From positions 1 through 64,000 of the forward strand of contig NZ_FXAK01000005.1 in the NCBI RefSeq assembly GCF_900177515.1: 64,000 bases of DNA, given 5' to 3'. Below, piece by piece: positions 32,920 through 42,291 of the stretch (position 1 is the first letter of the stretch; every line of letters begins with the position of its first letter). Position numbers and translations under genes: made by a program. Origin of the DNA: Azospirillum oryzae (lineage in GTDB: Bacteria > Pseudomonadota > Alphaproteobacteria > Azospirillales > Azospirillaceae). The notes beneath the pieces were generated by a model that saw only the letters and a list, made by a program, of their open reading frames with translations, was not told where the DNA came from and ran no database searches.

Positions 32920-33629
32920 TGTTCGCCATCAACGTCCAGGCCAACCTGAAGCCGCTGATGGCGGGCCTGGACGATCTGGCGAAGAAGCAAATCCCCTTCG
33001 CCACGGCCCGCGCCCTGACCGCCGTGGCGAAGAAGGTCCAGGCAGCCCAGACCGACGCCATCGCCGACGTCTTCGACCGGCCAACGCTGTTCACCCAGCG
33101 CTCGGTGGGCGTGAAGGCGGCGAAGAAATCGGACCTGACGGCCACGGTGTTCGTGAAGGACATCGCCGCGAAGTACCTGGAGCCCTTCGAGCTTGGGGGC
33201 AAGCATCACCTGCCGGCCTCCAAGCGGGGCGGCACGCTGCTCAACCCCAAGGCCATCCCGCTGAACCAGTACGGCAACCTGCCCAAGGGCAAGCTCCGCC
33301 GCCTGATGGGCAAGCCGGACGTCTTCGTCGGCACCGTGGCCTTCAAGAGCGGGCAGACCATCAGCGGCATCTGGCAGCGCCCGCCGGCCGGTCAGCGCAG
33401 GGCGGACTACAAGCGGGGGTACCGCACCGAGTACGGCACCAAGGGCAAGCTCGGCTCCGTCGACGGCGTGAAGACCGGGCTGAAGCTGCTGGTTCGGTTC
33501 GGCGACGCGCTGCCCGTCCAGCAGCGCCTGGGCTACCGGGAGCGGGCCAAGGACGTGGTGCAGGCCTCCCTGCAGGCGGAGTTCACCAAGGCCATGGGCG
33601 AGGCCCTGGCCACAGCAACGAGGCGGTGA
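32919..33629 (+). CDS. Phage protein of unknown function, tail-component-like start
   Basis: The 236-residue basic protein begins with a helical segment (LKPLMAGLDDLAKKQIPFATARALT) like phage minor tail proteins of the gpZ or gp10 type, then has many Lys, Arg and Gly. It lies before the terminase genes, which is unusual for a tail protein. Confident as a gene, not in function. Confidence 0.65.
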   Translation: MFAINVQANLKPLMAGLDDLAKKQIPFATARALTAVAKKVQAAQTDAIADVFDRPTLFTQRSVGVKAAKKSDLTATVFVKDIAAKYLEPFELGGKHHLPASKRGGTLLNPKAIPLNQYGNLPKGKLRRLMGKPDVFVGTVAFKSGQTISGIWQRPPAGQRRADYKRGYRTEYGTKGKLGSVDGVKTGLKLLVRFGDALPVQQRLGYRERAKDVVQASLQAEFTKAMGEALATATRR

Positions 33630-34054
33630 TGGCGAAGATTGAAGCCCGAGCGACTTTGCACGTTGAGGTGCCGTTCACGCTCAACGAGAGCGAGGCAGCG
33701 GCATTGGAAGCCCTGGCCGGCTATGGCACGGACGCGTTCCTGAAGGTCTTCTACAAGCAAATGGGGGAGGCGTACCTCCGCCCCCACGAAGCTGGCTTGC
33801 GCTCGCTGTTCGAAGGGGCTCGGACGCACATGCCCGACATATTGGAGCGGGCACGAAGGGCTCGGGATACCTTCGCTGGCCGCGACATCGTCCGGCGTAA
33901 TCAGCGTCGCGATCCAGTCGCCGAAGGTCAGGTGACTGCCAGCCCCGAGGTGCCTGCAGGATCGCTTGTGATGCCCGTCACGGTGGAGCAGGGGGTGGAT
34001 GCTCCGGCCAGCCACAGAGGCCCACCGCCGCCGCCTCCGGTCTCCCTGGGGTGA
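33629..34054 (+). CDS. Hypothetical phage protein with proline tail
   Basis: The 141-residue protein is helical with a C-terminal run of six prolines. No family is recognised. An ATG on the preceding stop (TGATG) was chosen over the GTG one codon earlier. It ends at the edge of the proposed cos region. Confidence 0.55.
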   Translation: MAKIEARATLHVEVPFTLNESEAAALEALAGYGTDAFLKVFYKQMGEAYLRPHEAGLRSLFEGARTHMPDILERARRARDTFAGRDIVRRNQRRDPVAEGQVTASPEVPAGSLVMPVTVEQGVDAPASHRGPPPPPPVSLG

Positions 34055-34251
34055 GGGGGCGGAGGGGGGTACCCCCCCCTCAATGGGTCCTTCCTGGGGG
34101 GGCGGCAAACGCGGGCATTGCGCACCCCGGGCTTTCGGGCTCGCTCAGAAAAAATATCGCGTTACACGCTCCGACGTTGAGCGAAGAAAGCGAGTGATTT
34201 CAGTGCTTTCAGCTTCCGACGGTGTAACAACCAAGGCGAAGCGCGTTACAC
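34055..34251. other. Candidate cos (packaging) region
   Basis: Between 34055 and the start of the small terminase gene there is no gene. The 14-bp palindrome GGGGGGTACCCCCC (34064-34077) could be the nicking site. Three GTTACAC boxes (34161, inverted 34222, 34245) could be terminase-binding R sites as in lambda cosB. Position next to nu1 matches lambda. Confidence 0.5.
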
Positions 34252-34832
34252 AGCCCCGCTGCATCGGCAAAGCCGAGCTTGCCGTGGCGCTGGGGTGGAC
34301 GCGGCCGAAGCTGGATCGGCGGCTGGACTCTGACGCGAGCTTCCCGGTCGTGGCCCGCGGCACCCGTGCCGGCGGATGGCAGTTCGACCTCGCCGCCGTC
34401 CGGGCCTACCTCGACGGCAAGCCGGTACCGAAGGTCTCCGCCCCGGCGCCGGCACCCAAGCGGTCGGCCCGCAAGCCGGTCGCCGCCGAGCCCACTCCGA
34501 CGGTTCTGCCGCCGGGGCCGGAGAAGCCGGCCGGCCCGGTCAAGCACCTGGGCGAGGAGACGGCCAAGCAGCGCAAGGACAACGCCCAGGCCGCCATGCT
34601 CGAGGACGAGCTGGCGCAGAAGCGTGGGCAGCTGGTCGAGGTGGAGGAGTTGCGCACGGTGCTCGCCACCATGCTTGCTCGGCTGTCCAAGGGGATCGAC
34701 GGCATCCCTGTGCTGATGATCAAGCGGCTCGGGCTGTCGGACGACACGCTGCCGGTCCTGCGCGAGATCGTTGACGACCTGCGGAAGCAGATGGTGCTGG
34801 ACCTGCGACGGGTGCTGTCCGATGGGGAGTGA
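34194..34832 (+). CDS. Terminase small subunit, Nu1-like
   Basis: The 212-residue protein (from GTG) has an N-terminal winged HTH (IGKAELAVALGWTRPKLDRRL...GGWQFDLAAVRAYLDG), a proline-rich linker and a helical C-terminal half that would contact the large subunit. It recognises the packaging site. The start is uncertain: the frame is open far upstream through the cos region and no ribosome site is strong. Its 3' end overlaps the large terminase by 11 bp. Confidence 0.75.
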   Translation: MISVLSASDGVTTKAKRVTQPRCIGKAELAVALGWTRPKLDRRLDSDASFPVVARGTRAGGWQFDLAAVRAYLDGKPVPKVSAPAPAPKRSARKPVAAEPTPTVLPPGPEKPAGPVKHLGEETAKQRKDNAQAAMLEDELAQKRGQLVEVEELRTVLATMLARLSKGIDGIPVLMIKRLGLSDDTLPVLREIVDDLRKQMVLDLRRVLSDGE

Positions 34833-36879
34833 TTACGCGTCCGCCCGCACCCTCGCCGTGGAGGCGCTGGAGGCGCTGCTCCCGCCAGAGCGGCAGACGG
34901 TGGCGGAGTATGCCGAACAAAAGCGCATCCTCTCCAACGAGGGCGGCGGCTATGTCGGCAAGTGGCGCAACGATCAGGTGCCCTACGTCGTCGAGCCTAT
35001 GGAGTGCCTGACCTCGCTGGACTACCAGACCATCGCGGTGGTCGGGCCGGGCCAGTCGGCCAAGACCACCATCGCCGAGAACTGGCTGCTGCATTCGGTG
35101 GCGACCGATCCGGCGGACCTGCTGTGGTTCATGCAGACCGACGACGCGGTCGAGGCCTACGTCAAGCAGCGCATCAACCCGATGATCGCGACGCACGATG
35201 CGATGCGCCAGCGACTGGGGAAGCGCGCGATCGACGACAGCCTCCACTTCAAGAACTTCCGCACCATGCGGGCGGAGTTCCTGCCGGCGACCAAGCGGAC
35301 GCTGATCAACAAGTCGGCGCCGCGCATCGTCGGCGACGAGATCGACGCCTATGCCGCCAACCTCGGCGACGTGAAGGCGCTGTTCGACGTCCGCCGCCAG
35401 ACCTTCGGCCGGCAGTCCAAGCTGCTGGCGGTCAGCCACCCCGACAAGGCGAAGGGGATGAACCCGGACCGGGACTGGACCGCCGGGATCATGGCGATGT
35501 ACGCCGACAGCGACCGGCGGGTCTGGTACTGGCAATGCCCGGACTGTGGCGCCTGGTCGTCGCCGTGCCCCATCGCCGCCCGCGTGATGGTGCTGGACTA
35601 CCCGGCCGAGGGGACGCTCGATCAGGTCCAGGCCGAAGCCCGGCTGGTCTGCCCGGTGAATAACTGCCGCATCGAGGACAGCGAGCGCCGCAAGATGAAC
35701 CTCACCGGGCGCTGGGTCGGGATGGGGCAGTCGATCTCCGAGCATGGCGTAATCACGGGCGAGCTGGTGCGGCGCACCACCGCCGGGTTCTGGATCACCG
35801 GGCTGATGAGCCCGTTCGTTCTGGGCGGCATCGGTGCCCTTGCCCGCGCCAAGGCCAAGGCGGAGCGGGAATACGAGGTCTCCGGCGAGGACGAGACGCT
35901 GCGCCAGGTCGTGGTGAAGCAGTTCGGACAGCCCTACGCCCCGCCGCGCACCATCGGCGTGCTGTTGGGCAGTGACATCGCAGACCGGGCTGAAGTGGAC
36001 CTCCAGCTGGGCATGGTGCCCGAGGGGGTGCGATTCCTCACAGCGTTCTGGGACGTCCAGATCGCGCACTTCGACGTTCTGGTCCGCGGCTGGGGCGTGA
36101 AGGGCGAGAGTTGGGTAATCGACCGGTTCCGCGTCGGCGGCGACCCGGCCACCAGCCCGGACGACTGGGATCAGATGCTTGAGGCGGTGGTGCTGAAAAG
36201 CTATCCGCTCGCCGACGGCTCCGGCCGGCGGATGTCGATCCGGGCCGTCGGCTATGACTCGGGCGGCCAGCCCGGCGTGAGCCAGCAGGCCTATGACGCC
36301 TGGACCCGGTGGCGCAAACGCAAGCTCACGAAGCTGCTGGGCAACATCGCCGGGCGCGACGTCTACACCGTCATCCCCACCAAGGGGGCGAGCGGACTGA
36401 TGGCGCCGCGCCTCAGCGTGACCTACCCGGACACCTCCGGGTCGGGGAAGAAGTTCGCCTCCAACGGCACGGTACCGGTGGCGGTCTTCAACCCGAACAG
36501 CTTCAAGGACGATCTGAACGGCCAGCTGCAGAAGGCGGACGGCGGACCCTGGGCGGTCCACTTCCCCTCGGCGCTGCGGGCGAAAGCGCCGCCCCATCCC
36601 TGGTTCGAGCAGCTGGTCGCCGAGACCCGGCTGCCCAACGGACGCTGGGAGAAGCAGAGCCGGTCGGCCCGCAACGAGGCGCTGGACACCATGGTCGGCA
36701 ACCATGTGCTGGCGCATCTGCACGGGCTCAACCGCATCAACTGGGAACGCCCGCCGAACTGGGCGGCTCCCTGGGACGACAACTCGCTGGTGTTCATGCC
36801 GCAACAGGATGCCCCGGCGTCGGCAACCCCGGCCGCGCCGGCGGCAGGCAAGACCCGACTGATCAACCGCTTGGCCTGA
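34822..36879 (+). CDS. Terminase large subunit, lambda GpA family
   Basis: The 685-residue protein packages DNA into the capsid. It has GPGQSAKTT as a Walker A variant near residue 75, an RIVGDEIDAY Walker B, a zinc-like CPDCGAW...C segment and a C-terminal nuclease domain with acidic residues. Length and motif order fit lambda gpA. The ATG at MGSDYASAR is internal to the small subunit end, as in lambda. Confidence 0.95.
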   Translation: MGSDYASARTLAVEALEALLPPERQTVAEYAEQKRILSNEGGGYVGKWRNDQVPYVVEPMECLTSLDYQTIAVVGPGQSAKTTIAENWLLHSVATDPADLLWFMQTDDAVEAYVKQRINPMIATHDAMRQRLGKRAIDDSLHFKNFRTMRAEFLPATKRTLINKSAPRIVGDEIDAYAANLGDVKALFDVRRQTFGRQSKLLAVSHPDKAKGMNPDRDWTAGIMAMYADSDRRVWYWQCPDCGAWSSPCPIAARVMVLDYPAEGTLDQVQAEARLVCPVNNCRIEDSERRKMNLTGRWVGMGQSISEHGVITGELVRRTTAGFWITGLMSPFVLGGIGALARAKAKAEREYEVSGEDETLRQVVVKQFGQPYAPPRTIGVLLGSDIADRAEVDLQLGMVPEGVRFLTAFWDVQIAHFDVLVRGWGVKGESWVIDRFRVGGDPATSPDDWDQMLEAVVLKSYPLADGSGRRMSIRAVGYDSGGQPGVSQQAYDAWTRWRKRKLTKLLGNIAGRDVYTVIPTKGASGLMAPRLSVTYPDTSGSGKKFASNGTVPVAVFNPNSFKDDLNGQLQKADGGPWAVHFPSALRAKAPPHPWFEQLVAETRLPNGRWEKQSRSARNEALDTMVGNHVLAHLHGLNRINWERPPNWAAPWDDNSLVFMPQQDAPASATPAAPAAGKTRLINRLA

Positions 36880-36889
36880 AGGTTCCGAC

Positions 36890-37141
36890 ATGACCCCGAC
36901 CACCATCCTCGACGGGATGACGGATGCCGACCTGCGCGCGGCGCTCGCCACCGCGCAGAAGGCACTGATCGACCTGACCGTCGGCGCCAAGCCGGTGTCT
37001 GTCGCCTACACCCAGGGGAACGGCTCCCGGTCGGTCACCTACAGCAAGGCCGAGATCCCGCAGATCAACGCGCTGATTCTCGCCATCCAGGCCAAGCTCG
37101 GCATCTCGTCGGGCCGCCGCCCCATCCGCTTCCGGTTCTGA
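36890..37141 (+). CDS. Head-tail joining protein, lambda gpW family
   Basis: The 83-residue protein matches gpW: two helices around a small beta hairpin (SVAYTQGNGSRSVTYSKAEI) and a basic end (GRRPIRFRF). gpW stabilises packaged DNA and builds the connector on which the tail attaches. It lies between terminase and portal, as in lambda. Confidence 0.9.
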   Translation: MTPTTILDGMTDADLRAALATAQKALIDLTVGAKPVSVAYTQGNGSRSVTYSKAEIPQINALILAIQAKLGISSGRRPIRFRF

Positions 37142-37144
37142 CCC

Positions 37145-38785
37145 ATGAACGCAGTCACGATCCTCGGCCCGGACGGCAACCCGCTTCCGGCAGCGCCCCG
37201 ACGCGCGGCTGCCCTGGCCGGCGGCGGCAACACGCCCTATGACGCGGCCGACATCTACGGCCAGCACATGGAGGCGTGGCGCCCCTTCCTGTGGTCGCCG
37301 GATACCGAACTCAACACCTACCGCGACCGGATCGTGTCGCGGGTGCGGGACCTCGTCCGCAACGACGGCTGGGCGTCGGGGGCGATCACCCGCATCCTCG
37401 ACAACGCCATCGGCGGCAGCTTCCGTCCGATCAGCAAGCCGGACTACCGCGCGCTCGCGATGTACTCCGGCAACAGCGCCTTCGACGCCAAATGGGCCGA
37501 CGAGTTCGGCCGGGCGGTCGAGGCGCATTGGCGTGTGTGGGCGGACGATCCCGGCCGCTACTGCGATGCCGGACGCCGCATGACCGCCACCCAGATGCTG
37601 CGCATGGGCTTCCGGCACTGGATCGTGGACGGCGACGCCCTGGCCATCCTGCCGTACCTGCCGGAGCGGGTCGGGGTGGGGCGGGCGCGCTTTGCGACCA
37701 CAGTCCAGCTGATCAACCCGGACCGCCTGTCCAACCCGCAGATGCAGTTCGACCAGCAGAGCCTGCGCGGCGGCGTCGAGATCGACCAGCACGGCGCGGC
37801 TGTCGCCTACTGGATCCGCAAAGCCCATCAGGCGGACTGGTACGACGCAGCGAACAGCGTCTCCTGGGAGCGGGTGCCGCGCGAGACCGCCTGGGGGCGG
37901 CCCATCGTCGTCCACCACTTCGACAACGAGCAGGCCGGCCAGCACCGCGGTGGGGCGGGCGTCCTGACGCCCGTGGTGCAGCGTCTGAAGATGCTGATCA
38001 AGTATGACGGCACCGAACTGGATGCGGCGATCATCAACGCGATCTTCGCCGCCTACATCCAGTCGCCCTTCGACCCGTCGCTGGTCGGCGCAGCGCTGGG
38101 CGAGAGTGACCTGAGCGCCTATCAGGATGAGCGGGCAGCCTTCCATAAGGAGCGTCGCACCGAACTGAACGGCGCCCGCATGCCGATCATGTTTCCCGGC
38201 GAGGACATCAAGACGGTCACCGCCGCGCGCCCGACCAGCAACTTCGCCGACTTCGAGGCGGCGGTTCTGCGGAACGCGGCGGCCGGCATCGGTATCAGCG
38301 CCCAGCAGCTCTCCAACGACTGGTCGGACGTCAACTATTCCAGCGCTCGCGCAGCCCTGCTGGAGGCCTGGAAGACGCTGACCCGCCGCCGCTCCGACTT
38401 CGCCGTCGGCTTTGCCTCGCCGATCTACGCAGCGTGGCTGGAGGAGGTGATGGAAACCGGCGACGTGCCGCTGCCGTCCGGCGTGGTGCCCGAATACATC
38501 GAGTGCCGCGGCTCCTATAGCCGGTGCCGCTGGATGGGCCCCGGGCGTGGCTGGGTCGATCCGGTCGCCGAGAAGCAGGGCGCGGTGCTCGGCATGGATG
38601 CCGGCCTCAGCACCCTGGAGGAAGAGTGCGCCGAGCAGGGTCTGGACTGGGAGGACGTGCTGCAGCAGCGCAAGATCGAGGTCGAGCGCTTCCGCGAGTA
38701 CGGCCTGGAGGTCCCGTCCTGGGCCGGCATGAACATCCCGGCCGGGCAGTCCGCCCAGCCGCCGAAGAAGCCGGAGGCGGAATGA
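37145..38785 (+). CDS. Portal protein, lambda gpB family
   Basis: The 546-residue protein forms the dodecameric ring at the DNA-entry vertex. Characteristic blocks include VRDLVRNDGWASGAI, FRHWIVDGDALAI and DWSDVNYSSARAALLEAWKT. It has the normal length for the family and is coupled to the next gene by a 4-bp overlap. Confidence 0.95.
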   Translation: MNAVTILGPDGNPLPAAPRRAAALAGGGNTPYDAADIYGQHMEAWRPFLWSPDTELNTYRDRIVSRVRDLVRNDGWASGAITRILDNAIGGSFRPISKPDYRALAMYSGNSAFDAKWADEFGRAVEAHWRVWADDPGRYCDAGRRMTATQMLRMGFRHWIVDGDALAILPYLPERVGVGRARFATTVQLINPDRLSNPQMQFDQQSLRGGVEIDQHGAAVAYWIRKAHQADWYDAANSVSWERVPRETAWGRPIVVHHFDNEQAGQHRGGAGVLTPVVQRLKMLIKYDGTELDAAIINAIFAAYIQSPFDPSLVGAALGESDLSAYQDERAAFHKERRTELNGARMPIMFPGEDIKTVTAARPTSNFADFEAAVLRNAAAGIGISAQQLSNDWSDVNYSSARAALLEAWKTLTRRRSDFAVGFASPIYAAWLEEVMETGDVPLPSGVVPEYIECRGSYSRCRWMGPGRGWVDPVAEKQGAVLGMDAGLSTLEEECAEQGLDWEDVLQQRKIEVERFREYGLEVPSWAGMNIPAGQSAQPPKKPEAE

Positions 38786-39603
38786 GCCAGATTTTCGAAG
38801 TCGCCCGCCGGCTGTCCAACCGACCGTTGGCGCTGGTGCAGGGTGAGGCCGACCTGCTGGCCGCCGCCCTGCGCGGGGATGCTCCGGCGCCGGAGGCATT
38901 CGGCTATGGGCGGTCGGCGGAGCGGGATCGGCAGTATGGCCTGATCGACGGCGTCGCCATCATCCCGGTCAAGGGCGTCCTGTTTCAGGGCGGCTGGGGC
39001 TGGTCCTGGGCCACCGGCTACGACTGGATCAGGCAAGGCTTCCTGACGGCGGTGGCCGACCCGGAAGTCCGCGCCATCGTGCTGGACGTCGACAGCCCCG
39101 GCGGCGAGGTGGCCGGCTGCTTCGATCTGGTGGACACGATCTATGCGGCGCGCGGCACGAAGCCACTGGCAGCCATCCTTTCGGAGAGTGCCTATTCTGC
39201 GGCTTATGCCCTGGCTTCCGCCGTCGATCCTGGCCGGGTGTACGTCCCCCGCACCGGCGGCACCGGCTCCATCGGCGTGATCTGGATGCACGTCGATTGG
39301 TCTGCGGCGCTCGCCGAGCATGGCATCAAGGTGACCTTCATCACCTACGGCGACTGCAAGGCGGACGGCCATCCGGAAATCCCGCTGTCGAAGGAGGCGC
39401 GCAAGCGCTTCCAGGCGGACGTGGACATGATGGGCGACCTGTTCGTCGAGACGGTCGCCCGCAATCGGAACCTCCCGGCCGCGAAGGTCCGGGGAACCCA
39501 AGCCGCAACCTTCCTCGGGCAGCAGGGCGTCGACCTTGGCCTCGCGGATGCGGTGATGGCGCCTGACGCCGCCTTCCTGGCCCTGCTCGACGAGCTGGGC
39601 TGA
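38782..39603 (+). CDS. S49 (SppA-like) capsid maturation protease, lambda gpC family
   Basis: The 273-residue serine protease has the S49 core: LDVDSPGGEVAG, SESAYSAAYALAS with the catalytic Ser, and TGGTGSIGVIW. It processes head proteins during assembly. In lambda the scaffold Nu3 is nested in the end of C; here the likely scaffold is a separate gene after it. Confidence 0.92.
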   Translation: MSQIFEVARRLSNRPLALVQGEADLLAAALRGDAPAPEAFGYGRSAERDRQYGLIDGVAIIPVKGVLFQGGWGWSWATGYDWIRQGFLTAVADPEVRAIVLDVDSPGGEVAGCFDLVDTIYAARGTKPLAAILSESAYSAAYALASAVDPGRVYVPRTGGTGSIGVIWMHVDWSAALAEHGIKVTFITYGDCKADGHPEIPLSKEARKRFQADVDMMGDLFVETVARNRNLPAAKVRGTQAATFLGQQGVDLGLADAVMAPDAAFLALLDELG

Positions 39604-39629
39604 ACCACAGCACACACCGGAGACTGATT

Positions 39630-40229
39630 ATGAAGCACTCGCCTTTCGCGGGCGCGGCGGCGTCGTTCGCCCATCTGCTGGGCCGCCGTCCCTCGGGCAA
39701 GCGCGCCGAGGAGACCGACCGCAAGGACAAGGATTCCAAGCGCGCCGAAGAGGGCGACGAGGACGAGAAGGCCGAGGACGACGAGAACGAGGAGAAGGCG
39801 GAGGATGATGACACCGACGCCAAGGCCGAGGACTCGGAGGACGAAGAGAAGGCCGAGGACGACAAGGACGAGGAAAAGGCGCAGGCGGGCAAGCCCAAGG
39901 GCAAGACCTACGCCGCCGGCCGCGCCGACGAGCGCAAGCGCTGCGCCGCCATCTTCGCCAGCGAGCACGCCGCCGGCCTGCCGCACGTCGCCGCCCAGCT
40001 GGCCTTCACCACCAGCCTGAGCGCCAGCGAGGCCATCGCCGTGATGGCCGGCGTCGCCATCACCAACCCGCCCCAGGGCAAGCGTGGCGGGCTGGCCGAC
40101 CGCATGGCCACCACGGCGATCCCGAACGTCGGGGACGACGGCGGCAAGAAGGCCGACGCCTCCACCCCCGCCGGCATGGCCGCGAAGATGACCGCGGTCT
40201 ACGACCGCCTGACCGGCACGAAGAAGTGA
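39630..40229 (+). CDS. Acidic scaffold-like capsid assembly protein
   Basis: The 199-residue protein has a short basic N-terminus, a highly charged segment (about 28-90) built of KAED/DEEKAEDD-type repeats, and a helical C-terminal domain from about 95. Position between protease and decoration genes fits a head scaffold (Nu3-like). It would be removed by the gpC-like protease. Confidence 0.75.
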   Translation: MKHSPFAGAAASFAHLLGRRPSGKRAEETDRKDKDSKRAEEGDEDEKAEDDENEEKAEDDDTDAKAEDSEDEEKAEDDKDEEKAQAGKPKGKTYAAGRADERKRCAAIFASEHAAGLPHVAAQLAFTTSLSASEAIAVMAGVAITNPPQGKRGGLADRMATTAIPNVGDDGGKKADASTPAGMAAKMTAVYDRLTGTKK

Positions 40230-40242
40230 GGAGCGATCCCCA

Positions 40243-40647
40243 ATGACCACCTACAGCAGCAGCCCCTTCCAGCCGGGCGTGACGTCGGACGTCTTCACGC
40301 CCGACCAGCTCATTGCCGGTCGCTTCCCGCTGGTGACCGACACCGTGACCCTGGTGTCCGGCCAGAACCTCGCGCGCGGCGCCGTGCTCGGCAAGATCAC
40401 CGCATCGGGCAAGTACACGCTGAGCCTGTCGGCGTCGAGCGATGGCAGCCAGGTGCCCTCCGCCATCCTGGCCGACGCCGTGGACGCCAGCGGCGGCGAC
40501 AAGCTGGCCGGCGTCTATCTGGCGGGCGAGTTCAACACCAACGCCCTGACCATCGGCACCGGCCACACCGCCGCGTCCATCAAGGACACGCTGCGCGACG
40601 CCGGCATCTACCTCAAGACGGCCGTCTCGGCCGCCGACCCGTCCTGA
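40243..40647 (+). CDS. Head decoration protein, lambda gpD-like
   Basis: The 134-residue protein matches gpD-type decoration proteins (VTLVSGQNLARGAVLGKITASGKY near 37-60). gpD trimers cap the expanded capsid and hold it against DNA pressure. It directly precedes the major capsid gene, as in lambda. Confidence 0.9.
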   Translation: MTTYSSSPFQPGVTSDVFTPDQLIAGRFPLVTDTVTLVSGQNLARGAVLGKITASGKYTLSLSASSDGSQVPSAILADAVDASGGDKLAGVYLAGEFNTNALTIGTGHTAASIKDTLRDAGIYLKTAVSAADPS

Positions 40648-40662
40648 TCGGAGGCATTCCCT

Positions 40663-41706
40663 ATGGACATCTTTTCGACTGCCGTCCTGGCTCAGGTCGT
40701 TCCGAACCTGAAGATCAGCCAGAACTGGCTGCTGGATCGCTTCTTCCCGAACATCGTGACCTTCGACACCGAAGAGGTCGCCATCGACGTCGACGTCGGC
40801 AAGCGCCGCATGTCGCCGTTCGTGTCGCCGCTGGTCGAGGGCAAGCTGGTCGAGGGCCGGAAGTACCAGACCAACAAGTTCAAGCCGGCCTACATCAAGG
40901 ACAAGCGCGCGCCCGACCTGCGCCGCCCGGTCCGCCGCCAGATCGGCGAGCGCATCGGCGGCGAGCTGAGCGGCGAAGAGCGCATGATGGCCAACCTCAT
41001 GTTCGAGATGGCCGACCAGATCGACATGCTGAACCGACGCCTGGAGTGGATGGCGTCGTCCGCGCTGACCACCGGCACGGTGACCATCACCGGCGACGGC
41101 TTCCCGACCACCGTCGTCGATTTCGGCCGCGACGCCTCCCTCACGGTGGCGCTGGGCTCGGGCGCCAAGTGGACGGCCGCCAACATCGGCACCCCCAACA
41201 GCCCGGGCTCGGTCTCGCCGACTTCGGACCTCACCACCTGGGCTGCCCAGGTCCTGAAGAAGTCGGGCGCCGTGGTGACGGACGCCGTCTTCACCAACTC
41301 GTCCTGGCAGGCCTTCCTGAAGGACCCGGTGCTGAAGAACGCCAACTGGTACCCGGCGACGCAGGGCAACAGCGTCGAGCTTGGCACCCAGGTCCAGCGC
41401 GGCGCCGTCTACATGGGTCGTTGGGGGCAGTTCAACCTCTGGCTCTACAACGACTGGTATGTCGACGACAACAACGTCGAGCAGCCGATGCTGCCGGACG
41501 GCTCGGTCACCCTGTCCGGCCCGGACATGCAGGGCACCCGCGCCTTCGGCATGATCATGGATCCGGACTTCAACTATGGGCCGCTGGCCTATGCCCCGAA
41601 GTCCTGGGTGGAGAAGGACCCGGCGCAGCGTCTGGTGATGATCCAGTCCGCGCCGATCGTCATTCCCAGCCGTGTCAACGCCTGCATGTTCGTGCAGGTG
41701 CTGTAA
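40663..41706 (+). CDS. Major capsid protein, lambda gpE family
   Basis: The 347-residue protein matches the gpE family from its first residues (FLDRFFPN-like segment near 27, LVEGRKYQTNKFKPAYIKDKR near 63-83). It forms the capsid shell. It ends directly at the start of the next gene. Confidence 0.94.
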   Translation: MDIFSTAVLAQVVPNLKISQNWLLDRFFPNIVTFDTEEVAIDVDVGKRRMSPFVSPLVEGKLVEGRKYQTNKFKPAYIKDKRAPDLRRPVRRQIGERIGGELSGEERMMANLMFEMADQIDMLNRRLEWMASSALTTGTVTITGDGFPTTVVDFGRDASLTVALGSGAKWTAANIGTPNSPGSVSPTSDLTTWAAQVLKKSGAVVTDAVFTNSSWQAFLKDPVLKNANWYPATQGNSVELGTQVQRGAVYMGRWGQFNLWLYNDWYVDDNNVEQPMLPDGSVTLSGPDMQGTRAFGMIMDPDFNYGPLAYAPKSWVEKDPAQRLVMIQSAPIVIPSRVNACMFVQVL

Positions 41707-41961
41707 ATGGCGGGCGAGAAGCAGGCGGCCGAGAAGGCCGCCGCCCCGGCGCTGGTCACGATCGCCGTGGCTCAGCGCCGGACCATCCAGCTGCCCGGCA
41801 AGGACGAGCAGGGCGAGCCGGTGACCCTGTCCTATGGGCCGGGCCAGACGGTCGAGGTGGAGGAGGGGGAAGCCAAGCGCCTGCGCGCTCTCGGCTTCGC
41901 CGAGCCGGAGGCCGAGGACGCCGACGAGGAGCCGGCCACCGTGATCAACGCGGGGGGCTGA
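41707..41961 (+). CDS. Small head-region protein, hypothetical
   Basis: The 84-residue protein has a beta-rich middle (RTIQLPGKDEQGEPVTLSYG) and acidic end. In lambda this position holds the DNA-packaging protein FI, but similarity is not evident. It is adjacent to the capsid stop and 3 bp before the joining protein. Confidence 0.65.
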   Translation: MAGEKQAAEKAAAPALVTIAVAQRRTIQLPGKDEQGEPVTLSYGPGQTVEVEEGEAKRLRALGFAEPEAEDADEEPATVINAGG

Positions 41962-41964
41962 CGC

Positions 41965-42291
41965 ATGGCCCTGGACTGGGACGCCCTGACGCACGCCGCC
42001 GTGTCGGACGCCTTCGCCGAGCCGGTGCTCTTCCAGCCGGCCGGGGGCGAGCCCTTCGCCGTCTCCGGCGTCTTCGACGAGGCCTATGCCGAGGTTGAGG
42101 TGCTGGATGGCGCGCCGGTGTCGTCGGTGTTCCCGGTCCTGGGCGTGCGGCTTTCGCAGTTCGGGGATAGCCCGCCGGAAGCCGGTGACCGCCTCACCAT
42201 CGTCCGGACCGGCACCACCTACGTGGTCAACAACGTCAACCCGGATGGCCATGGCTGGGCCACTCTGCCGCTGAATTGGGTGTCGGGATGA
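41965..42291 (+). CDS. Head-tail joining protein, lambda gpFII-like
   Basis: The 108-residue protein has the small beta-barrel pattern of the FII family (RLSQFGDSPPEAGDRLTIVRTGTTYVVNNV). gpFII attaches to the connector and receives the tail. It is the last clearly lambda-type gene; the next genes are Mu-type. Confidence 0.8.
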   Translation: MALDWDALTHAAVSDAFAEPVLFQPAGGEPFAVSGVFDEAYAEVEVLDGAPVSSVFPVLGVRLSQFGDSPPEAGDRLTIVRTGTTYVVNNVNPDGHGWATLPLNWVSG

